A stretch of 64,000 nt of DNA, taken from NCBI GenBank assembly GCA_004762155.1, contig SIHP01000001.1, positions 62,001-126,000 of the forward strand. The letters are read 5' to 3'. The translations under genes were made by a program, and so were the position numbers. Shown piece after piece: positions 47,244-57,244 of the stretch. Numbering within the stretch: position 1 is the first letter of the stretch; each line of letters starts with the position of its first letter. Under the pieces are notes generated by a model. The model did no database searches. It saw nothing but the letters and a program-made list of their open reading frames with translations, and was not told the DNA's origin. This DNA comes from Flavobacteriaceae bacterium (lineage in GTDB: Bacteria > Bacteroidota > Bacteroidia > Flavobacteriales > Flavobacteriaceae).

Positions 47244-50200
47244 ATGAACAAACAATGCTACAGTGTATTAATAATACTATTAATACACTTTAACTTATTC
47301 TCTCAAAAAGAAGCAAATATTTGGTATTTTGGTGAAAATGCTGGTTTAGATTTTAGCACCAATCCACCTACTGCACTAACTGATGGTCAATTAAATACTA
47401 CTGAAGGTTGTTCTTCTTTTTCTGATGTAAATGGAAATTTACTATTTTATTCTGATGGTATTAGTGTATATAATAAAAACCATCAGTTAATGACATATAC
47501 TAATGGCGATTTAGCTAATAACTTAGAAGGAAATCCGTCTAGTACTCAGTCTGGTATGATTATTCCTAAACCAGGTTCTTCTGATATTTATTATTTATTT
47601 ACAATTGGTACTGATTTTGTTCCTCCGAATATTATAGCTAATCCAGGTTTTAATTATTATGAAGTAGACTTATCAAAAAACTCTGGTTTAGGTGAAATAA
47701 CAAATGGCCCAATTAACCTAGCTATTGACCCTTTAACAAATTTTGACCAGAGTGCTTCGTGGTCTGAAAAAGTAACAGCTGTTAAAGGAAAAGATTGTAA
47801 CACTTTTTGGGTTTTATCCTTTGTTAATGATACTTTTTATGCTTACAAAGTAAACGAATTTGGGGTTGATGTTAATAATGTTGTATTAAGTCCCGTAAAC
47901 TTTTCTGATAGTGATAAAAGAGGATATCTACAAGTATCCCCTGACGGAACCAAAATAGCTTTTGCTGACTATAATGACGTACAAAATAGCTTCAACGGAA
48001 GTTTAGTTTTGTTTGATTTCGATAGTGAGACAGGTCTTGTTAACCCAACTTCATCTGAAGTATTAATTAATGTAGGTTCTCAGGAGTCTCCTTATGGTGT
48101 TGCTTTTTCCCAACAATCAAATAAATTATATACCTCTGTTTATGATGGAGGTTTTAATGTTTATCAGTTTGATCTTGAAAGTACAAACATAGCACAAAGT
48201 AAACAGCTTATTTCTAGCAAAACTGGATTTAGAGGAGCTTTACAACTTGGTCCTGACGGTAAAATTTACGCATCAATACCTGATCAACAATACCTTGATG
48301 TTATTGAAAACCCGAATGATGATGCTAATAATGTTACCTACTCTTCAAATTCAATATTTTTAAATGGAAATTTTACTACGCAAGGACTCCCTCCTTTCTT
48401 AGCTTCACTTTTACTTCCAATTGAAATTACAGATACTACTAATAATCAAATTATAAACAACCAAGATTTACAATATTGTACTGGTGAATCAATTATAATA
48501 CAGCCAGAAACTATTAGCGGAACAAATATTACTTATGAATGGGTTTTTAATAACGGAATAACAAGCACAACAATTGCTAACACCTCTGATTTAAACCTCA
48601 ACAACTTAACTACCTTAAACAATGGAACATATGAACTAACTGTTACATTAGAAGATGTTTGTGCTAATAAAACAACATTAGAAGGTACGTTTACTATTGG
48701 TGTTTTTGATCCGCCTACAGCAAACCAACCAACTGATATTAATTTTTGTGATACTGATGGTGATGGTTTTAATATTTTTGATTTTCAAAATGACATTACT
48801 CCTATTATTTTAGGCACTCAAGATCCAAATCAATTTGATGTTTTATTTTTTCTTTCATTAACAGATGCAGAAAATAATATTAACACTGCTGCTTTAAGCA
48901 ATCCATATACCAACACAACAGCTTTTGATTCTCAGGATATTTATGTACGTATTCATAATTCAAATGCTCCAGACGCTTGTTATGACCTTACACAATTTAA
49001 TTTAACTATTACAGCAATACCTGAACCTTCTCAACCTCAAGACTACACAGTATGTGACGATAACATAAATGGTGGAGATACTGATGGGTTTTATAATAAT
49101 TTTTTACTATCTTCAAAAGATAGTGAAATTTTAGGTTCACTTTCCTCAAGTGATTATAATATCAGTTATCACAGCTCTTTAACAGGAGCTCAAACTGATG
49201 CCACAACTGATCTAATTGATAAAAATCTTCCTTATAGAAATACAACTATCAATGAACAATTAATTTATGTTAGAATAGAAAACAGCAAAAACAGTGGATG
49301 TTATGTTGTTTCTGAAGATAGTTCTACATCTTTCAAACCTTTTAAACTAATAATTAATCCATTACCAACTGTAAATAATATAGTTTTTATACAATGTGAT
49401 ACTGACTTTGATGCTTCTTCTATTATAAATCTTGAATTAACTCAAGAAAATATTTCAACTAATTATACAAACGAGAGTTTCAAATATTACACTTCTGAAA
49501 GTAACGCTATTGCCGATATTTCTGAAATAACAAATATAAACAGCTATGCTGCTAATAATGGTGATATTGTTTGGGTAAAGACTATTTCTACTGAAGAATG
49601 TTATCGAATTTCTCAAATAGAAATAGATATTTCATTTACTGGGAATATTAATTATACTAATGAATTTAAACAATGTGATGATTTACTAGATATAGATGGA
49701 AATAACACTAGTAATAATGATGATGAAGATGGAATTACTTTTTTTGATATCAGCTCAGTTAATACAGATGTTAAAAATCTTTTTCCTGTTGCAACTCAAA
49801 ATGACCTAGAAATTTTAATTTTTGAATCTATTGATGATAGAAATATACTTAACAATCCAATCACAGATTTAACAAATTATAGAAATCAAAATATTCCTGC
49901 CTTTACATCTCAATCTTTATATATAAAGGTTATCAATAAAAACAATAACGGTTGTGAAGGACTTGGAGAGTTTACTATTTTAACAGAAGCTATACCTAAG
50001 TTTGAAATTGAGTCACCTCAAATATTATGCTTAAATACAACTCCTTTAGTATTAGAAGTAACAAATAATACTAACTTTAATTATAGCTGGATAAAAAATG
50101 ATAATCCTTCTGTTATACTAAGTAATACTTATCAAGTAGATGCCTACGAAGAAGGTGAATATAGTATAACTGTATTTGATACAAACACAAACTACTCCTG

Positions 50201-50756
50201 TGAATATACGCAAATAGTAAAAGTGATAGCTTCTAATAGTGCTTCAATTGATATAAACGCTATTACAATTATTGATGATTCTAATAATAATTCCATAACT
50301 ATTGATACTACTTATTTAGGTGAAGGAGATTATGAATTTGCTTTATTTAATGACACCGGAATAGTAAGAGATTATCAAACCGAACCTTATTTTGATAATT
50401 TAGAAGGTGATATATACACGATATCTATCAAGGATACATTTAATTGTGGTTTTCCAGCAGAGATTCAAGTTTCTGTAATAGATTTTCCAGATTTTTTCAC
50501 TCCTAATAATGATGGTTATAATGATACTTGGTCTATTCAAGGTGTAAATGCTACTTTTTATCCCAATAGTACTATAACTATTTTTGACAGATATGGAAAA
50601 AAAATTGCAGAAATACCAATTGACAGTAACGGGTGGGATGGTTTATATAATGGAAAAATATTACCTTCAACCGACTATTGGTATAGCATCTCATTAGTAG
50701 ATCCTACTGGAAATACACGTAATAAAAAAGGTCATTTTTCTCTGTTGAGAAAATAG
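47244..50756 (+). CDS. Large T9SS type B (gliding-motility-associated C-terminal) surface protein
   Basis: 1170 residues with a signal peptide (MNKQCYSVLIILLIHFNLFSQ). Residues 22-390 look like a WD40-like/beta-propeller N-terminus beginning EANIWYFGENAGLDF; then one Ig/PKD-like unit (about 410-485), a D-rich repeat (NFCDTDGDGFNIFDFQ), and several beta units. The last 90 residues are a type B T9SS domain (FFTPNNDGYNDTW, then FDRYGKKI, GWDGLYNG and DYWYSI). Such proteins are exported by T9SS and act as adhesins or matrix components. From about residue 485 it is paralogous to the next gene product. Confidence 0.9.
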   Translation: MNKQCYSVLIILLIHFNLFSQKEANIWYFGENAGLDFSTNPPTALTDGQLNTTEGCSSFSDVNGNLLFYSDGISVYNKNHQLMTYTNGDLANNLEGNPSSTQSGMIIPKPGSSDIYYLFTIGTDFVPPNIIANPGFNYYEVDLSKNSGLGEITNGPINLAIDPLTNFDQSASWSEKVTAVKGKDCNTFWVLSFVNDTFYAYKVNEFGVDVNNVVLSPVNFSDSDKRGYLQVSPDGTKIAFADYNDVQNSFNGSLVLFDFDSETGLVNPTSSEVLINVGSQESPYGVAFSQQSNKLYTSVYDGGFNVYQFDLESTNIAQSKQLISSKTGFRGALQLGPDGKIYASIPDQQYLDVIENPNDDANNVTYSSNSIFLNGNFTTQGLPPFLASLLLPIEITDTTNNQIINNQDLQYCTGESIIIQPETISGTNITYEWVFNNGITSTTIANTSDLNLNNLTTLNNGTYELTVTLEDVCANKTTLEGTFTIGVFDPPTANQPTDINFCDTDGDGFNIFDFQNDITPIILGTQDPNQFDVLFFLSLTDAENNINTAALSNPYTNTTAFDSQDIYVRIHNSNAPDACYDLTQFNLTITAIPEPSQPQDYTVCDDNINGGDTDGFYNNFLLSSKDSEILGSLSSSDYNISYHSSLTGAQTDATTDLIDKNLPYRNTTINEQLIYVRIENSKNSGCYVVSEDSSTSFKPFKLIINPLPTVNNIVFIQCDTDFDASSIINLELTQENISTNYTNESFKYYTSESNAIADISEITNINSYAANNGDIVWVKTISTEECYRISQIEIDISFTGNINYTNEFKQCDDLLDIDGNNTSNNDDEDGITFFDISSVNTDVKNLFPVATQNDLEILIFESIDDRNILNNPITDLTNYRNQNIPAFTSQSLYIKVINKNNNGCEGLGEFTILTEAIPKFEIESPQILCLNTTPLVLEVTNNTNFNYSWIKNDNPSVILSNTYQVDAYEEGEYSITVFDTNTNYSCEYTQIVKVIASNSASIDINAITIIDDSNNNSITIDTTYLGEGDYEFALFNDTGIVRDYQTEPYFDNLEGDIYTISIKDTFNCGFPAEIQVSVIDFPDFFTPNNDGYNDTWSIQGVNATFYPNSTITIFDRYGKKIAEIPIDSNGWDGLYNGKILPSTDYWYSISLVDPTGNTRNKKGHFSLLRK

Positions 50757-50884
50757 TATTAAAATTATTCAGACTTCTTTTCTATTATAGCATAACAGTT
50801 AGTTATTATTAAAACAATTGAAAAGTTAAATTTGAAATATCTATATATTAAAGTGTATAGTTTTAGTATTTTTGAAAGAAAAAA

Positions 50885-53800
50885 ATGATTGCTAAAAAAA
50901 AGTGGTTACTAATTATAAATGTACTATTATCATTAATAATACATGCACAAAATGGGGCTTCAAACTGTGATAGTTCAGAACCAATGTGCTCTGACAATAA
51001 TGGTGTTAAAATTTTTAACAATGTTACAAATGTTAGTGATGCTGGTACATATGGTTGTTTATTCTCTACTCCAAATCCTTCATGGTTCTTTATAAAAATT
51101 AATGAAAGTGGTGATTTAAATTTTAACATAATTCAAAATTCTAGTTTTGATATTAATGGGAACCCTAATGGTAGTCCTTTAGATGTTGATTTTGTTGCTT
51201 GGGGCCCATTTAACTCACCTAATTCTAACTGTAATAATTTAGATACTATTTGTACTGATACTAACGGTAATCAAATTCTTTGTGAAGACAATATAAACTC
51301 AAACAACTTCTACATTAACAATTTAGATAACAGCAACATAATAGATTGTAGCTATAGTTTTTTAGCAGAAGAAAACTTCACAATTAGTAATGCACAAGTA
51401 GATGAATATTATATTTTACTAATTACGAACTTTACTACAACATCTGGTAAAATTAAATTAGAACAAACTAATTTTGGCTCCTCAGGAGCTGGAAGTACTG
51501 ACTGTTCTATAGTTGCCGGAGAATTAGGTGTTGACCAAAAAATATGTAATGGTACTACAGTTACACTTGATGGTACTCCTCCAATTACAACTAATATAAC
51601 CTCTTATGAATGGGAAGTAGATACAGGCTCAGGATATACAACTATTGCTGGTGAAACTAATGCTACTTTAGAAATCAACAATAATCTAAGCGGTACTTAT
51701 AGAATTACAATAACTGATGATGCTAATAATCAAGCAACAGATGAAGTTATTATTACTTTTTATCCGGTTCCAATTGCTAATCCTGCAAATGATATTTATC
51801 TTTTCGACACGGATAGTGATGGAATTAATTCTTTTGATTTTCAAACGGACATTAATCCTCAAGTTTTAGGAAGTCAAGACGCAAATCAATTTGATGTTCT
51901 GTATTATAGTTCTCAAACAGATGCTATTAATAACACAAATCCTTTACCAAACCCATATACAAATACAACTCCTTTTACATCTGAAATTATATATGTTCGT
52001 ATACATAATTCAGATGCACCAGATGCTTGTTACGATACTACACAATTTAATTTGACTATTTCAGATATACCAAACCTTGGTCTAGACCAAATAATTTGTA
52101 ATGGTACAATAGTTACACTTAATGGAACTCCAAGCGTGGGAAATGTAACTTCTTATAAATGGGAACTTGATACTGGATCTGGTTACACGATTATCTCTGG
52201 TCAAACAAATGCTACTTTGGTAATTAATGACGACACAAGTGGTTCTTATAAAGTTACTGTAATTGGTGATACTGGTGTTGAAGCATCTAGTGAAGTTCTT
52301 GTGACATTTTTATCAATACCAATTGCCAATACGGCTGATGATGTATACCACTTTGATACAGATAATGATGGATTTAATTCTTTTGATTTTCAAACAAATA
52401 TTACTCCTCAAATATTAGGTAGCCAAAACGCTAATGATTTAGAAGTACTTTATTTCACTAATTTAACAGATGCTAATAACAATACAAATCCATTACCAGA
52501 CCCTTACACTAATATTACAGCATTTACATCTGAAACAATTTATGTACGCATTCATAATAAAAGTATTCCTAATGCTTGTTATGACATATCTCAATTTAAT
52601 TTAACTATTTTTCCTTTACCTGAACCATTACAACCCACTGATTATATAGTATGTGATAATGATTTAAATGGAGGAAGTACGGATGGTTTTTTTAATGATT
52701 TTCTTTTATCATCAAAAGACAATGAGATTTTAGGTACACTTACTTCATATAATATATCATATCACATCACATTAACCGGAGCTGAAACCAGCTCACTTAC
52801 AGATGTAATAGACAAAAATACATCATACAGAAATATAGATATAAATGAACAAACAATTTATGTAAGAATTGAACATGCCATAATCTCTAACTTCTTTGTT
52901 GTATCAGACGAAAACTCATCAACTTTTAAACCTTTTAAGATTATTGTTAATTCATTACCTGTTGTAAATGATATTGAGTTTATACAATGTGATACTGATT
53001 TTGATTCTTCTTCTAATATAAATCTTGTATTAACTCAAAAAAACATTTCTTCAAATTATAACAATGAAACATTTAAATATTATACTTCAGAATCTGATGC
53101 TATTGCCGACTCTAATGAAATAAATAATATAGATAATTATCCAGCTAATGATGGCGATATAATTTGGGTAAGAACTATATCTGCTGGACAATGTTATGTT
53201 ATCTCTGAAATAGAAATAACTATTTCATTTTCTGGGAATATAAATTACACAAACGAATTTAAGCAATGTGATGATTTCTTAGATTTTGATGGAAATGACA
53301 CTACAAATAATAATGATGAAGATGGAATTACATTTTTTGATATTAGTTCCGTAACTACAGATGTTAAAAACCTTTTTCCAGTAACAATGCAAAACGATTT
53401 AGAAATATTAATTTTTGAATCTATAGATGATAGAAATATACTCAACAATCCGATTACTGATGCAACGAATTATAGAAACAAAAATATTCCAGCACTAACA
53501 CCTCAACTTCTATACATTAAAATAATCAACAAAAACAACAATAGTTGTGAAGGACTTGGAGAGTTTTCTATTTTAACAGAAGCAATTCCTAAATTCCAAA
53601 TTGAGTCACCTCAAATATTATGTTTAAATAACAGTCCTTTGGTTTTAGAAGTAACTAATGACTCAAACTTCAATTATAGCTGGATCAAAAATGATAATCC
53701 TTCAGTTGTATTAAGTAGCACATATCAATTAGATGTTTATGATGAAGGAGACTATAGTATAAGTATTTTTGATACCTCTACTAGTAATTTATGTCAATAC

Positions 53801-54349
53801 ACACAAGAAGTAACAGTGATTGCTTCTAACGTTGCTTCAATTGACATGAGTGCGATTACAATAATTGATGACTCCCTAAATAATTCTATCACAATAGATA
53901 CAACTAACTTAGGTGTTGGTAACTACGAGTTTGCTTTACTTAATGATACAGGAATTATAACGGATTTTCAAACTAATCCTTATTTTGAAAATCTTGAAGG
54001 TGGTATTTATACCATTGCTATTAAAGACACTTATGATTGTGGGCCTGCTACAGAAATTGAAGTTTCAATTATAGAATTCCCTAATTTCTTCACTCCTAAT
54101 AATGACGGTTATAACGATACTTGGTCTGTTAAAGGTGCCAGTACTACTTTTTATCCTAATAGTAGTATGAATATTTTTGACCGATATGGAAAACAAATCG
54201 CAGAAATTTCTATTGATGGAGATGGGTGGGATGGATTGTATAATGGAAAAACATTACCTTCAAACGACTATTGGTATAATATTATATTAATAGATACTAA
54301 TGGGAATAAACGTATTAAAAAAGGGCATTTTTCTTTACTAAGAAAATAA
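50885..54349 (+). CDS. Large T9SS type B surface protein, tandem paralogue
   Basis: 1154 residues with a signal peptide (MIAKKKWLLIINVLLSLIIHAQ). The N-terminal domain (about 23-210, SNCDSSEPMCSDNNGVKIF) differs from the upstream paralogue and resembles domains found in flavobacterial adhesin-like proteins. Two tandem copies of a 184-residue Ig-plus-D-rich unit follow (nucleotides 51524-52620), and everything from there to the C-terminal type B domain matches the upstream gene closely. No terminator is seen between the two genes, so they may share an mRNA; a strong terminator follows this one. Confidence 0.9.
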   Translation: MIAKKKWLLIINVLLSLIIHAQNGASNCDSSEPMCSDNNGVKIFNNVTNVSDAGTYGCLFSTPNPSWFFIKINESGDLNFNIIQNSSFDINGNPNGSPLDVDFVAWGPFNSPNSNCNNLDTICTDTNGNQILCEDNINSNNFYINNLDNSNIIDCSYSFLAEENFTISNAQVDEYYILLITNFTTTSGKIKLEQTNFGSSGAGSTDCSIVAGELGVDQKICNGTTVTLDGTPPITTNITSYEWEVDTGSGYTTIAGETNATLEINNNLSGTYRITITDDANNQATDEVIITFYPVPIANPANDIYLFDTDSDGINSFDFQTDINPQVLGSQDANQFDVLYYSSQTDAINNTNPLPNPYTNTTPFTSEIIYVRIHNSDAPDACYDTTQFNLTISDIPNLGLDQIICNGTIVTLNGTPSVGNVTSYKWELDTGSGYTIISGQTNATLVINDDTSGSYKVTVIGDTGVEASSEVLVTFLSIPIANTADDVYHFDTDNDGFNSFDFQTNITPQILGSQNANDLEVLYFTNLTDANNNTNPLPDPYTNITAFTSETIYVRIHNKSIPNACYDISQFNLTIFPLPEPLQPTDYIVCDNDLNGGSTDGFFNDFLLSSKDNEILGTLTSYNISYHITLTGAETSSLTDVIDKNTSYRNIDINEQTIYVRIEHAIISNFFVVSDENSSTFKPFKIIVNSLPVVNDIEFIQCDTDFDSSSNINLVLTQKNISSNYNNETFKYYTSESDAIADSNEINNIDNYPANDGDIIWVRTISAGQCYVISEIEITISFSGNINYTNEFKQCDDFLDFDGNDTTNNNDEDGITFFDISSVTTDVKNLFPVTMQNDLEILIFESIDDRNILNNPITDATNYRNKNIPALTPQLLYIKIINKNNNSCEGLGEFSILTEAIPKFQIESPQILCLNNSPLVLEVTNDSNFNYSWIKNDNPSVVLSSTYQLDVYDEGDYSISIFDTSTSNLCQYTQEVTVIASNVASIDMSAITIIDDSLNNSITIDTTNLGVGNYEFALLNDTGIITDFQTNPYFENLEGGIYTIAIKDTYDCGPATEIEVSIIEFPNFFTPNNDGYNDTWSVKGASTTFYPNSSMNIFDRYGKQIAEISIDGDGWDGLYNGKTLPSNDYWYNIILIDTNGNKRIKKGHFSLLRK
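51524..52620 (+). repeat. Two tandem 552-base (184-residue) coding repeats
   Basis: Unit 1 starts LGVDQKICNGTTVTLDGTP (51524), unit 2 starts LGLDQIICNGTIVTLNGTP (52076). Each has an Ig-like half (TSYEWEVDTGSGYT versus TSYKWELDTGSGYT) and a D-rich half (LFDTDSDGINSFDFQ versus HFDTDNDGFNSFDFQ). The paralogous gene upstream has one diverged copy. Confidence 0.85.
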
Positions 54350-54361
54350 CACTTTTTTCCT

Positions 54362-54401
54362 AAAAATACGGATTGCTTTTTAAAAAGTGATCCGTATTTT
54401 T
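54362..54401 (+). terminator. Terminator between the T9SS gene and uvrB
   Basis: AAAAATACGGAT pairs perfectly with ATCCGTATTTTT; the loop contains a second TTTTT/AAAAA pairing. It ends 7 bases before the uvrB ATG, so uvrB transcription either reads through it or starts within it. Confidence 0.85.
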
Positions 54402-54407
54402 GTTGTT

Positions 54408-56399
54408 ATGGATTTTAAACTTGTCTCAGAATTTAAGCCCACTGGTGATCAACCTCAAGCAATTAAACAATTAGTTAACGGATTAAACTCCGACGAAAGA
54501 CACCAAACTTTATTAGGTGTTACAGGTTCTGGAAAAACATTCTCTGTTGCTAATGTAGTTGCAGAAGTAAATAGACCCACTTTAGTTTTAGCACATAATA
54601 AAACGTTAGCTGCACAATTATATTCTGAGTTTAAACAATTTTTCCCTGAAAATGCTGTAGAATATTTTGTTTCTTATTATGATTACTACCAACCTGAAGC
54701 TTATATTCCAGTTACAGGAACTTATATAGAAAAGGATTTATCTATTAATGAAGAAATAGAACGCCTTAGAATTAGCACATCCTCTTCTCTACTCTCTGGT
54801 CGTAGAGATGTTTTAGTTGTTGCTTCTGTATCTTGTTTATATGGTATTGGAAACCCAAATGAATTTAAGAAAAATGTTATTCCAATTGAAGTAGATCAAC
54901 AAATTGCACGTACAAAGTTTTTACATTTATTGGTTACAAGTTTATACTCTCGTACAGAAGTAGAAGTAAAAAGCGGAACTTTTAAGGTAAAAGGAGATGT
55001 TGTTACTATTTATCCTTCTTATGGAGATACTGGATATCGAGTTCATTTTTTTGGTGATGAAATTGAAGAAATAGAAACTTTTGATATTGAAACCAATGAA
55101 GTCCTTCAAAAACTAGATCAATTAACTATTTATCCTGCTAATTTATTTGTTACCTCTCCAGATGTTTTACAAAATGCAATACATAGCATTCAGGAAGATT
55201 TAATGAAACAATACGAATATTTTAAAGAAATTGGTAAACATCTAGAAGCGAAAAGATTAAAAGAACGTACCGAATTTGACTTAGAAATGATTCGTGAATT
55301 AGGCTATTGCTCTGGAATTGAAAATTATTCTCGTTATTTAGACGGAAGAGAACCAGGCACACGTCCATTCTGTTTATTAGATTATTTTCCTGATGATTAT
55401 TTAATGGTTATTGATGAAAGTCATGTAACTGTTCCGCAAGTACACGCAATGTATGGAGGTGATAGAAGTAGAAAAGAGAACTTAGTAGAATACGGTTTTA
55501 GGCTTACAGCTGCAATGGATAATCGCCCGTTAAAGTTTGAAGAATTTGAAGTATTACAAAACCAAGTGATTTATGTAAGTGCAACTCCTGCCGATTATGA
55601 ATTACAAAAAACAGAAGGTGTATTTGTAGAACAAGTTATTCGTCCTACAGGTTTATTGGATCCAATTATTGAAGTCCGCCCTAGTCTGAATCAGATTGAT
55701 GATTTAATTGAAGAGATTCAAATTAGAGTTGAAAAAGATGAACGTACTTTAGTTACAACACTTACCAAAAGAATGGCTGAAGAATTGGCTAAATATTTAA
55801 CTAGAATTCAAGTTCGTTGTCGTTATATTCATTCAGATGTTGATACTTTAGAACGCGTACAAATTATGCAAGATTTACGTAAAGGCTTGTTTGATGTTTT
55901 AATTGGAGTAAACTTATTAAGAGAAGGTTTAGATTTACCTGAAGTTTCTTTAGTTGCTATTTTAGATGCTGATAAAGAAGGTTTTCTACGCTCACATCGT
56001 TCTATTACACAAACTGTTGGTAGAGCTGCAAGAAATGTAAATGGACTTGCAATTTTGTATGCTGATAAAATTACCAACAGCATGAAATTAACAATGGATG
56101 AAACCAATCGTAGACGTGAAAAACAAATAAATTATAATACCCGTAATGGGATTACCCCAACACAAATTAATAAAAGAATTGACGATACACTTTCTAAAAC
56201 TGCAATAACTTCTTATCAATATGATAATGTTGCACAAAAAGCTGCAGAACAAGAATTAGAATATTTACCTAAAGAAGAAATAGAAAAACGTATTAGACAA
56301 AAACGTAAAGCCATGGAAGCTGCTGCTAAAGATTTAGACTTTATGGCTGCTGCCCAACTTCGTGATGAAATAAAAATTTTAAAAGAAAAAATTTCTTAA
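54408..56399 (+). CDS. uvrB: Excinuclease ABC subunit B
   Basis: 663 residues from ATG 54408 (MDFKLVSEFKPTGDQPQAI); a GTG at 54387 lies in the terminator and is rejected. Helicase motif I is GVTGSGKTFS, the DNA-clamping beta-hairpin has the Tyr cluster YFVSYYDYYQPEAYIP, motif V/VI are LLREGLDLPE and QTVGRAARN, and the C-terminal UVR domain is AAKDLDFMAAAQLRDEI. UvrB verifies damage and recruits UvrC in nucleotide excision repair. Confidence 0.97.
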   Translation: MDFKLVSEFKPTGDQPQAIKQLVNGLNSDERHQTLLGVTGSGKTFSVANVVAEVNRPTLVLAHNKTLAAQLYSEFKQFFPENAVEYFVSYYDYYQPEAYIPVTGTYIEKDLSINEEIERLRISTSSSLLSGRRDVLVVASVSCLYGIGNPNEFKKNVIPIEVDQQIARTKFLHLLVTSLYSRTEVEVKSGTFKVKGDVVTIYPSYGDTGYRVHFFGDEIEEIETFDIETNEVLQKLDQLTIYPANLFVTSPDVLQNAIHSIQEDLMKQYEYFKEIGKHLEAKRLKERTEFDLEMIRELGYCSGIENYSRYLDGREPGTRPFCLLDYFPDDYLMVIDESHVTVPQVHAMYGGDRSRKENLVEYGFRLTAAMDNRPLKFEEFEVLQNQVIYVSATPADYELQKTEGVFVEQVIRPTGLLDPIIEVRPSLNQIDDLIEEIQIRVEKDERTLVTTLTKRMAEELAKYLTRIQVRCRYIHSDVDTLERVQIMQDLRKGLFDVLIGVNLLREGLDLPEVSLVAILDADKEGFLRSHRSITQTVGRAARNVNGLAILYADKITNSMKLTMDETNRRREKQINYNTRNGITPTQINKRIDDTLSKTAITSYQYDNVAQKAAEQELEYLPKEEIEKRIRQKRKAMEAAAKDLDFMAAAQLRDEIKILKEKIS

Positions 56400-56419
56400 T
56401 TCATTTTTTCTTAAAATAC

Positions 56420-56453
56420 AAACCCCAAGATTTCATGTAAATCTTGGGGTTTT
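56420..56453. terminator. Bidirectional terminator between uvrB and the peptide cluster
   Basis: AAACCCCAAGATTT pairs with AAATCTTGGGGTTT around a 6-base loop, with A/T runs on both sides; serves uvrB and the convergent peptide genes. Confidence 0.88.
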
Positions 56454-56500
56454 AAATTCTAACAGAAATTTTAAAACAAAACTTCTGTATTTAACAATAA

Positions 56501-56680
56501 TTAAACAGCTGTATTACAACATTTATTATGACAAACACCTTCATCACAATCTGAATGTGAAAAACAATATGCACCTGTATCACCTATATAATTTCCACAT
56601 CTAGAAATTAAACCTCCATTAATACTTTTTTGTGCTTCTTTATTTAACGCTCTTCCTAGATTTAAAATTGATTTCTTCAT
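56501..56680 (-). CDS. Double-glycine-leader Cys-rich peptide 1
   Basis: 59 residues. The leader MKKSILNLGRALNK-EAQKSIN-GG is almost identical to those of its four neighbours and ends in the GG that is cut by C39-type peptidase exporters. The 36-residue core has six cysteines in the order C-x10-C-x5-C-x4-C-x3-CC (ending CHNKCCNTAV). Even Cys number and export leader suggest a disulfide-bonded secreted peptide. It is the last of three closely spaced genes (29 bases after the next one) and ends ahead of a strong terminator. Function is not known; bacteriocin or signal is a guess. Confidence 0.8.
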   Translation of the reverse strand: MKKSILNLGRALNKEAQKSINGGLISRCGNYIGDTGAYCFSHSDCDEGVCHNKCCNTAV

Positions 56681-56709
56681 TATTATTTATTTTTTAAGGT
56701 TGATAAAAA

Positions 56710-56895
56710 CTACAAATAGATATCATAGGGATAACAATCCAAACCAGCACCTACAGTAACACAATAACGTTTGTGACAACATTGATTTGGTAAACCACAA
56801 TCATTATTTATATCACATTGTTCTTTTCCTCCTTGAATTTGTTTTTGCGCTTCTTTATTTAACGCTCTTCCTAAATTTAAAATTGATTTTTTCAT
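56710..56895 (-). CDS. Double-glycine-leader Cys-rich peptide 2 (knottin-like framework)
   Basis: 61 residues; leader MKKSILNLGRALNK-EAQKQIQ-GG. The 38-residue core has six cysteines as C-x5-C-x5-CC-x4-C-x8-C (KEQCDINNDCGLPNQCC, then HKRYC and GLDC), the C-C-CC-C-C spacing of inhibitor-cystine-knot peptides. The fold is inferred from spacing alone. It lies 19 bases downstream of peptide 3 and 29 bases upstream of peptide 1, probably in one transcript started ahead of peptide 3. Confidence 0.82.
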   Translation of the reverse strand: MKKSILNLGRALNKEAQKQIQGGKEQCDINNDCGLPNQCCHKRYCVTVGAGLDCYPYDIYL

Positions 56896-56914
56896 AAGTA
56901 TTATAATTTATATG

Positions 56915-57106
56915 TTAACAATAAGGTGGCGTATAAGGACTTATACCTGTTAAAATGGTACAAGAACTCCCTGTTACAATACAAGCAACATAATTAGTAT
57001 TAGGACAAGAAGGCGAATCACTACAACAAGTAACCTTTCCTCCTTGAATTTGTTTCTGCTCTATTTTATTTAAAGCTTTACCTAAATTTAAAATTGATTT
57101 TTTCAT
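56915..57106 (-). CDS. Double-glycine-leader Cys-rich peptide 3
   Basis: 63 residues; leader MKKSILNLGKALNK-IEQKQIQ-GG. Core begins KVTCC and has six cysteines, the first five spaced CC-x5-C-x7-C-x6-C exactly as in peptide 5. Its leader codons and about 60 bases upstream are nearly identical to those of peptide 5, showing a recent duplication. A conserved inverted repeat lies 29 bases before its ATG (57135-57160), so it probably starts a three-gene transcript (peptides 3, 2, 1). Confidence 0.82.
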   Translation of the reverse strand: MKKSILNLGKALNKIEQKQIQGGKVTCCSDSPSCPNTNYVACIVTGSSCTILTGISPYTPPYC

Positions 57107-57134
57107 AATTAATACGATTTAAAATTGATTAAAC

Positions 57135-57160
57135 CCTTGAACATTTAAAGACTCTCAAGG
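57135..57160 (-). promoter_or_regulatory. Conserved inverted repeat, copy A (upstream of peptide 3)
   Basis: CCTTGA-N14-TCAAGG, perfect 6-bp arms, 29 bases from the ATG. Also conserved around it are TTGATTAAA on one side and the TATAAGTCTATTCT stretch on the other. Copies B and C have the same arm spacing. Confidence 0.55.
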
Positions 57161-57244
57161 TATAAGTCTATTCTCCGCGAAATTTCCCTTTTTTTATCTT
57201 CTTGTTAGAATTCAAAAACTAAACATTATATATAAAATACTTAA

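Noticed and set aside
51524..52620. CRISPR-like array
   Set aside because: The repeats are long in-frame coding duplications in a surface protein, with no short spacers and no cas genes.
54387..54407. Upstream start of uvrB
   Set aside because: That GTG lies in the terminator hairpin 54362-54401; ATG 54408 matches the usual UvrB start.
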